20,767 bases of DNA from CAKRJP01 sp963597615. GTDB taxonomy: Bacteria > Bacillota > Clostridia > Lachnospirales > Lachnospiraceae. The stretch covers positions 1 to 20,767 of the forward strand of contig CAVBQS010000046.1 of assembly GCA_963597615.1 (NCBI GenBank), in the 5' to 3' direction. The notes under the pieces were generated by a model, which did no database searches, had not been told where the DNA came from, and saw nothing but the letters and a program-made list of their open reading frames with translations. Position numbers and translations under genes: made by a program. Positions 16,207-20,767 of the stretch are shown here, piece by piece; positions within the stretch are counted from its first letter, which is position 1, and every line of letters starts with the position of its first letter.

Positions 16207-17259
16207 TCACAATATTTTTTCTTGCAACATCTGTATCATTCTGCCAAACATAACTTCTATCGTTTTGCCCCCCCCAATCGGTTTCCAGCCCAAATTTTTG
16301 AGCTTTGTTGTATCTAAGTACATATACAACGTGTCCGGAAATCCATTCGCTGATGGCGGCTGAATGTCATACTCCACTTTTATTCCTGCTTCCGCTGCTA
16401 CTCTTTCTGCCATTTCTGCAATCGAACAATAGGTGCTTTCATCTGCGGCATTGTATGCTTCTCCCTTACTTCCTTTAAGCAGAATCATAAGGATTGCTGT
16501 TACTGCGTCAGCGGTATAAAGATAGCATCGCTCGGTTTCACCAGCAGTCTTCAAAACAATATTCTTTTTTTCTTTAATACAACGTCCAAAGTATGCAAAT
16601 ATTCGGTTATCGTCCTGATGCACGCCAGGCCCAAATGTCTGTGTTAATCTAATAATTTTTGTAGGAACATCATATTCACTGGCCCAAGCACAGCATAAAC
16701 TCTCGCACATAATTTTACTGATAGGGTAGCTGTTACGAAGATTCAAGGATGTAAACGCTCCGATTTCATCTTCCGTTACATGATGACCTTTCTCCGGATA
16801 TCCGTATACTTCCATACTGGACATGTACACAAATCCCTTGACCTTCTTTATTTTTGCCAGTTCAAGCATTTTCTTTGTTCCGGTAACTGCTGTATTAATT
16901 GTTTCAACTGCATGTTCTACAAATTCTTTACTAGCTGTCTGACTTGCTCCATGAATGATATAATCGATATCTCCATCTATATTAGGAAGTTTTTCCACAC
17001 TTCCTTGAATAAATGACAGTGCATCCTCTTTCAATATATCCTTGAATCTTTCTTCCGCCTTTTCAACATTTCTAACCAAAGCAATTAGCTTTAAATTCAG
17101 ATCTTTTTCTTTATTAGCATAAAAAAGTGAATTCACAATTCCAGTTCCAATCAAGCCTGTTGCACCGGTAATAAGAATTATGCTGTTTCTAAGTTTGTCC
17201 CAAGGAATAAAAGACACTTGACATACATCTTTTAAATCTTCATGAAAAATATCATTCAT
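16207..17259 (-). CDS. NAD-dependent epimerase/dehydratase (extended SDR)
   Basis: A 350-residue nucleotide-sugar enzyme. ILITGATGLIGTGIV (loop at 31-38) binds NAD(P); VYMSSMEVYG holds the catalytic serine region near 147, and Y178-x3-K182 (YPISK) is the catalytic pair. RLTQTFGPGVHQDDNRIFAYF and YLYTADAVTAILM are typical of dTDP/UDP/CDP-sugar 4,6-dehydratase and epimerase relatives. The product cannot be decided. ATG at 17259 follows GGGAG by 9 nt and is preferred to the adjoining TTG at 17262. It is located after the TarI-like and pyruvyl-transferase-family genes, so a CDP-linked substrate is an attractive inference. A G8 tract encodes Gly329-331 near the C terminus; slippage would alter only the last 20 or so residues. 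Confidence 0.9.
   Translation of the reverse strand: MNDIFHEDLKDVCQVSFIPWDKLRNSIILITGATGLIGTGIVNSLFYANKEKDLNLKLIALVRNVEKAEERFKDILKEDALSFIQGSVEKLPNIDGDIDYIIHGASQTASKEFVEHAVETINTAVTGTKKMLELAKIKKVKGFVYMSSMEVYGYPEKGHHVTEDEIGAFTSLNLRNSYPISKIMCESLCCAWASEYDVPTKIIRLTQTFGPGVHQDDNRIFAYFGRCIKEKKNIVLKTAGETERCYLYTADAVTAILMILLKGSKGEAYNAADESTYCSIAEMAERVAAEAGIKVEYDIQPPSANGFPDTLYMYLDTTKLKNLGWKPIGGGKTIEVMFGRMIQMLQEKIL
16268..16275 (-). repeat. G8 homopolymer near the 3' end of the epimerase gene
   Basis: Eight coding-strand G in GGG GGG GGC (Gly329-Gly331), in frame as sequenced. Slippage would replace the C-terminal tail rather than remove the catalytic part. Confidence 0.9.
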
Positions 17260-17290
17260 CAATGCATCTCCCTATTTTGTTAGCATTCAT

Positions 17291-18436
17291 CTACTTTAAA
17301 GTTTCTAAAAAATCTCCTATAGTCTTTTGGGTTGTATTCTTCCAGTATTCTCTATTTTTTATATCTTCCTTTTTCTGCAATGCCTTCATTAGAACTTCAT
17401 ACATTGCTTTTCCCGTTATCTCATGCTCTTTAAGAAACAAGTCATCTAGTTTTACCATTTCGGAGAAATGTGTTATTTTCTCATCCCAAATAAAGCCCGC
17501 AACCGGAACACCAAACGAATATGCGCAAATCATTGAATGAAGTCTAGCTCCAAAAACCACCATATAGCTCGCTTCCAAATTCGCAAGTTCAACATCTGAC
17601 GTCGGACAAATTACATCATCAGCCCTCACATCACAACATTGTGCTAGTTCCTTTGCAAATTCGTTATCTGCAGCAAGTCCATTTGTGAAAAGCTGCCACT
17701 CAAATCCATTCTTTGTCAATATCTGCAAAAAATCCAAATAAGCACTTTTAACAACTTCAGGTTTTAACGTCCCACCATATGCTAGGAATTGATCAGGCGT
17801 AATCACATTAACGCCAACGGTATTCCCCCCCCGTTTTTTTATGTGGTATGTTTCCGGAATCCAGAACGCTGGATCAGCCGCTGGATAAATTTCCATTTTC
17901 CCATCGGTAATATAATCGGTCTTTAGCCTTTCAACGCCTGCTTCTCCATCTCTGCTAGTAAAGTATTTCACACAAGGATAATTCAAGTGTTTCTTCAAGT
18001 ATTCGCATCGAAAATCCAAAGCATTATATTTCTGTACATTCATTGCATCGAACATGACAGGAATACTATGCTTATTTGCATATTCTATAATTGCTGAATA
18101 CTGTGCCCATAGATCCTGTGTCCCGTACTTAAAGCTCCCACATGCAAAAATAAGTCCATCAACATTTTGGAGACTCTTAAAAATAGTTTTCTTATAGTAG
18201 CTTTGATATTTTTTTATGCACAATCTATCACTTAACTTGTCAAATTTCATCGTTCGTGAAATCTTATGAAGCAGCCTTAATACAAACGCCACTTCTCTTT
18301 TATTTCTATCAATTTGGAAATCTACAACCTCTGTTTCAACCACACCATACTGCTTCACAAGATACTCTACCGTTTTTCCTATGAATTGATCTCCTAAATT
18401 TTCATACTCTGTAAATCCTATAATCGCAATTTTCAT
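17291..18436 (-). CDS. Polysaccharide pyruvyl transferase family protein (first copy)
   Basis: A 381-residue member of the CsaB/ExoV-type family. MKIAIIGFTEYENLGDQFIG at the N terminus has the NxGD loop; CGSFKYGTQDLWAQY and DAMNVQ lie in the N-terminal domain; FGARLHSMICAYSFGVPVAGFIWDEK near the C terminus matches the family's RLH and pyruvate-side region. Some members make pyruvate ketals on sugars; others have unproven donors. No membrane segment. ATG 18436 has AAAGG 8 nt upstream; ATG 18442 is the alternative. A coding-strand A7-C-G8 stretch falls at Arg202-Gly204, so a one-base slip would remove the C-terminal half. It lies between the TarI-like enzyme and the epimerase, which could mean that it works on the residue these make. 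Confidence 0.85.
   Translation of the reverse strand: MKIAIIGFTEYENLGDQFIGKTVEYLVKQYGVVETEVVDFQIDRNKREVAFVLRLLHKISRTMKFDKLSDRLCIKKYQSYYKKTIFKSLQNVDGLIFACGSFKYGTQDLWAQYSAIIEYANKHSIPVMFDAMNVQKYNALDFRCEYLKKHLNYPCVKYFTSRDGEAGVERLKTDYITDGKMEIYPAADPAFWIPETYHIKKRGGNTVGVNVITPDQFLAYGGTLKPEVVKSAYLDFLQILTKNGFEWQLFTNGLAADNEFAKELAQCCDVRADDVICPTSDVELANLEASYMVVFGARLHSMICAYSFGVPVAGFIWDEKITHFSEMVKLDDLFLKEHEITGKAMYEVLMKALQKKEDIKNREYWKNTTQKTIGDFLETLK
17825..17832 (-). repeat. G8 homopolymer inside the first pyruvyl-transferase-family gene
   Basis: On the coding strand seven A, one C and eight G follow each other (17825-17840), in frame as CGG GGG GGG (Arg-Gly-Gly). Two adjoining homopolymers make this an especially slippage-prone site. 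Confidence 0.9.
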
Positions 18437-18467
18437 ACTCATTACCTTTATTTATCATTTACATGAA

Positions 18468-19199
18468 TTATTCATCGAACCCATAGATTTGAGCATTTTC
18501 CTTAGCATCAAGTATTGCTCTCATGATATAGAAGTCTGTCGGAGTGGTTATCTTAATATTCTCGCTCGGTCCATCAATTAAATGTAGCTTATAACCATAT
18601 TTCTGCATCATAGTACACGAATCTATACAATCAGTCTCACCATCTGACATCGATCTTTCATGAGCCGACAAAATATCTTCCAGCCAAAAGCTCTGCGGAG
18701 CCTTGGCAACTCTAGAATCCTTTCTGCTTGGCACATAATTAATAGAAGAATCTTCCTCATTTACAACGAGAATAGTCTCTGTCACATTTCCTGTTGTAAT
18801 TGATGATCCCGTTTCTATTACACTTTGAATATTATCGGTGATCAACTTCTCATTAATCAAAGGTCTAACTCCATCATGAATCAGAACAATTGACTTCTCA
18901 TCCCGGGCTATTTCTTTAGCAACTTTCAGGCCGTTATAAATAGATAACTGCCCAGTCTCTCCGCCCGGAACTACCGTCTTCACCTTTTCTATTCTATACT
19001 TATAAAGAAGTTCGTTAAGATAAGGAATCCAACTTTCAATGCAGACAACCACAATAGCATCAATCATTGAATGTTTTTCAAAATGTTCGAGCGTGTGAAT
19101 AATGATAGGTTTGTCGTGCAATTCTAAGAACTGCTTAGGTTTATCCTTACTATGCATTCGGCTACCAACACCGCCTGCGAATATTACTGCTATATTCAT
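18468..19199 (-). CDS. TarI/IspD-family cytidylyltransferase, probably CDP-polyol forming
   Basis: A 243-residue single-domain nucleotidyltransferase that makes a CDP-activated alcohol from CTP and a polyol phosphate. The CTP-binding motif FAGGVGSRM...KPKQFLEL is at about 7-27, VLIHDGVRP near 104-112 and the C-terminal ENIKITTPTDF near 213-223. Wording such as FAGGVGSRM and DKPIIIHTLEHF is closer to TarI (D-ribitol-5-phosphate cytidylyltransferase) than to housekeeping IspD. Ribitol is not certain: the usual partner TarJ (zinc-type ribulose-5-phosphate reductase) is missing here. The TagB/TagF-like gene at 12522-13646 is the natural user of a CDP-polyol. ATG 19199 has AGGG about 10 nt upstream; a stronger AAGGAGG lies some 25 nt upstream, too far for normal use. 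An alternative is an IspD paralogue feeding another CDP-sugar. Confidence 0.85.
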   Translation of the reverse strand: MNIAVIFAGGVGSRMHSKDKPKQFLELHDKPIIIHTLEHFEKHSMIDAIVVVCIESWIPYLNELLYKYRIEKVKTVVPGGETGQLSIYNGLKVAKEIARDEKSIVLIHDGVRPLINEKLITDNIQSVIETGSSITTGNVTETILVVNEEDSSINYVPSRKDSRVAKAPQSFWLEDILSAHERSMSDGETDCIDSCTMMQKYGYKLHLIDGPSENIKITTPTDFYIMRAILDAKENAQIYGFDE

Positions 19200-19235
19200 A
19201 AGCTTTCCCTATTAAACTAGGATACCTCCTTTTCA

Positions 19236-20687
19236 TCACACCGACCCCTTCTTCAGCAATACAACCAAGACTGTCTTAAAGAGGATCTTCAGATCCATCT
19301 CGATATTCCAATTCTCAATATATTCCCTATCCAATCTCACCACTTCTTCGAAATCTGTAATATTGCTTCTTCCACTTACCTGCCACATTCCTGTAATTCC
19401 AGGCTTTATGGCAAGCCTTGCTCGGTGATGAAGTTCATACAGAGAGGTCTCTGACGGCAATGGTGGCCTAGTTCCCACCACGGACATATCTCCTTTTAGC
19501 ACATTGAAAAACTGGGGAAATTCGTCCAAACTGGTACGTCTGATAAAATCACCGATTCCGGTTTTCTTACTTCCATCTGGAAATATCTTATTTCCAATGA
19601 CTCTTGGATCGAAGTCCATCTTAAACATCTTTCCATCTGCCAGCTTATTTTCTTTCATAAGCTCTGCTTTTCTGGCTTCTGCATCCATATACATGCTACG
19701 GAATTTGTACATCTTAAAGGTTTTTCCATTCTTTCCTACTCGCTCCTGGCCAAAGAAGATAGGGCCCGGGGATGAGAGGTAGATGAGGGGTCCTAAGAAG
19801 ATACAAAGGATTCCTGTAATAAGACATCCTACTAGTCCCCCCGCTATGTCCATGCAACGCTTAAACAGTAACTGCTTTGCTGAGGCGTAATTTAAGCTGG
19901 TGGTAAGTACGGTATAGTCTCCTACTTTTCCTATGAAGCGCTTCTTTCCCGGCACCTCGGAAATATTGGCAAGGTTCAAATGCACTGTCACTCCGGTGCT
20001 GGTTAACTGTTCCATTAACCTAGCCGGGTAGGGATGGGCTTCGGAGACATAGACAAAGACCTCATCGATCCACTGTCTGCACACATACTCCGGTGCGGTC
20101 TCGGCTGTGGCTACTACTTCCACTCCCTGAATGGTTTTTCCCATCCAGTCGGCATCCATTATTACTGCACCTGCCAGGCTATATCTTGCATAGTTACTTT
20201 TTAACAAATTGACAATGACAGACTTTGCCACGTCCTCAGATGTAACTACCAAAAGATTCCTTTTTCCTCCATCCTTCATCTGTCTTCGGATGGAGCGCTT
20301 TCTTAATTCTCTCACCGTAAAAGTAAGGACAATATAAAAGGCGATGGTTAGTAACAGGGTGGCTCTAGAAAATCGTGCTCCCTCTTGAAGAAGGAACAAA
20401 TACAAGAGTGCCAGGGCTCCCACCATAACGCCATGGTTAAAAGTCACTACAAGGTTGTGGTAGCTATTTTTCTTTAACACGCTCTTCATAGTGCCATATA
20501 GGATAATTACCACAAAGTCAGCCAGTTCCAAAAAGACAGCCATATTGCGATATATAATCTGATCGTAGATATGAAAGCCATATCCACTGACACAATATGC
20601 CAAAACATATGCCACCTGCAGACAAATCATATCTAAGATTATAAAATCTGCATGTTTGATCCATCCCTCGGAATCTACTTTGTACAT
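19236..20687 (-). CDS. Exopolysaccharide polyprenyl glycosylphosphotransferase (initiating enzyme)
   Basis: A 483-residue membrane protein that moves a hexose-1-phosphate from a UDP-sugar to undecaprenyl phosphate, starting the repeat unit. About four to five N-terminal helices (residues 12-125) are followed by a Rossmann-like CoA-binding-type domain (about 140-255: RNLLVVTSEDVAK...), another hydrophobic segment, and the catalytic C-terminal Bac_transf domain: KRCMDIAGGLVG, SPGPIFFGQERVGKNGK, MYKFRSM, RTSLDEFPQFFNVLKGDMSVVGTRPPLP and GITGMWQVSGRS. All hallmark residues (KFRSM, DE, GTRP) are present. The product is Glc-1-P or Gal-1-P by analogy to CpsE/WbaP; glucose would fit the Cps2T-like second enzyme. 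The DNA is visibly richer in G+C than the middle of the locus (20041-20100 has 32 G/C of 60; 12301-12360 has 16 of 60), so this gene may belong to the conserved part of the locus. Confidence 0.95.
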   Translation of the reverse strand: MYKVDSEGWIKHADFIILDMICLQVAYVLAYCVSGYGFHIYDQIIYRNMAVFLELADFVVIILYGTMKSVLKKNSYHNLVVTFNHGVMVGALALLYLFLLQEGARFSRATLLLTIAFYIVLTFTVRELRKRSIRRQMKDGGKRNLLVVTSEDVAKSVIVNLLKSNYARYSLAGAVIMDADWMGKTIQGVEVVATAETAPEYVCRQWIDEVFVYVSEAHPYPARLMEQLTSTGVTVHLNLANISEVPGKKRFIGKVGDYTVLTTSLNYASAKQLLFKRCMDIAGGLVGCLITGILCIFLGPLIYLSSPGPIFFGQERVGKNGKTFKMYKFRSMYMDAEARKAELMKENKLADGKMFKMDFDPRVIGNKIFPDGSKKTGIGDFIRRTSLDEFPQFFNVLKGDMSVVGTRPPLPSETSLYELHHRARLAIKPGITGMWQVSGRSNITDFEEVVRLDREYIENWNIEMDLKILFKTVLVVLLKKGSV

Positions 20688-20767
20688 AATCTCATTCTCT
20701 TTTCCTATCTCTCACTCGAACTTAACGGCCTCTTCTGGGTTTCTTTCTCACAGTTTTTCATTCCATG
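20688..20767 (-). other. Upstream edge of the locus, no clear signal
   Basis: These 80 bases precede the initiating phosphotransferase. A purine-rich AAAAGAGAATGAG lies before its ATG and can act as a weak ribosome site. I see no promoter pair, operator or gene end; the operon promoter and any chain-length or kinase genes must lie beyond the window. Confidence 0.4.

Noticed and set aside
19163..19235. Possible 24-codon ORF from ATG 19235 overlapping the start of the TarI-like gene, with a strong AAGGAGG (about 19226-19232) inside it
   Set aside because: The AAGGAGG is inside the ORF, not before it, and the product resembles nothing. I treat the site as a leftover or auxiliary ribosome site for the TarI-like gene.
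1..20767. CRISPR arrays, tRNA or rRNA genes, riboswitches, replication origin, phage genes
   Set aside because: No regularly spaced repeats, cloverleaf-like sequences, conserved rRNA stretches or phage-type genes were seen on either strand by eye; a covariance-model scan was not possible.

Overview
This window is most of a capsular/exopolysaccharide biosynthesis locus of the Wzx/Wzy type. It probably comes from a low-GC anaerobic Firmicute of the Clostridia (Lachnospiraceae-like). The assignment is inferred from the style of the proteins (flippase starting RTKNATRNI, GSDQVWNP-type pyruvyl-transferase-family proteins, a MenD-like enzyme in a sugar locus), the AT-rich DNA and the Gram-positive Shine-Dalgarno sites. 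No rRNA, tRNA or CRISPR array was seen, so the genus cannot be fixed.

Layout. At the left edge (24-1151, + strand) is a Fic-domain protein with a C-terminal winged helix. Everything else runs on the minus strand as one long gene train, transcribed from 20687 down to 1446 and then into an unrecognised small ORF (1202-1396). In transcription order: a polyprenyl-phosphate sugar phosphotransferase that starts the repeat unit (20687-19236); a TarI/IspD-like cytidylyltransferase (19199-18468); a polysaccharide pyruvyl transferase family protein (18436-17291); an NAD-dependent epimerase/dehydratase (17259-16207); a Cps2T/WchF-like glycosyltransferase (16144-14975); a GT4 with a cysteine cluster (14953-13652); a CDP-polyol (TagB/TagF-like) phosphotransferase (13646-12522); a GT2 (12408-11488); a Wzy-like polymerase (11466-10237); a GT4 (10247-9177); a GT2 (9193-8249); a second pyruvyl-transferase-family protein (8252-7182); a MenD-like thiamine-diphosphate enzyme (7053-5269); an atypical SDR (5224-4172); a frameshifted membrane acyltransferase (4167-3191); and a Wzx flippase (2978-1446).

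How the genes fit together. A sugar-1-phosphate is loaded on undecaprenyl phosphate, five glycosyltransferases extend it, a polyol phosphate is probably added from a CDP-activated donor made by the TarI-like enzyme, and pyruvyl-transferase-family and acyltransferase enzymes may decorate it. Wzx then flips the unit and Wzy polymerises it. The chain-length/kinase regulators and rhamnose genes usual for such loci are not in the window and may lie upstream of 20767.

The locus looks like a recent mosaic. (1) The first 27 nt of the flippase gene are repeated (25 of 27 identical) at 7152-7178, just after the second pyruvyl-transferase-family gene, where they head a broken 23-codon wzx stub. The MenD-like/SDR/acyltransferase module therefore sits between two copies of the wzx start. 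(2) The downstream edge of that module ends in what looks like a terminal fragment of an IS21-type insertion sequence (about 3113-3207). (3) A good sigma-A-type promoter lies between this scar and wzx. (4) Four coding-strand G7-G8 tracts occur in four genes, and one of them (G7 at 3861-3867) puts the acyltransferase out of frame by one base. This suggests phase variation by slipped-strand mispairing, or else a sequencing/assembly error. The strongest leads are the G tracts and the inserted TPP-enzyme/SDR/acyltransferase module.
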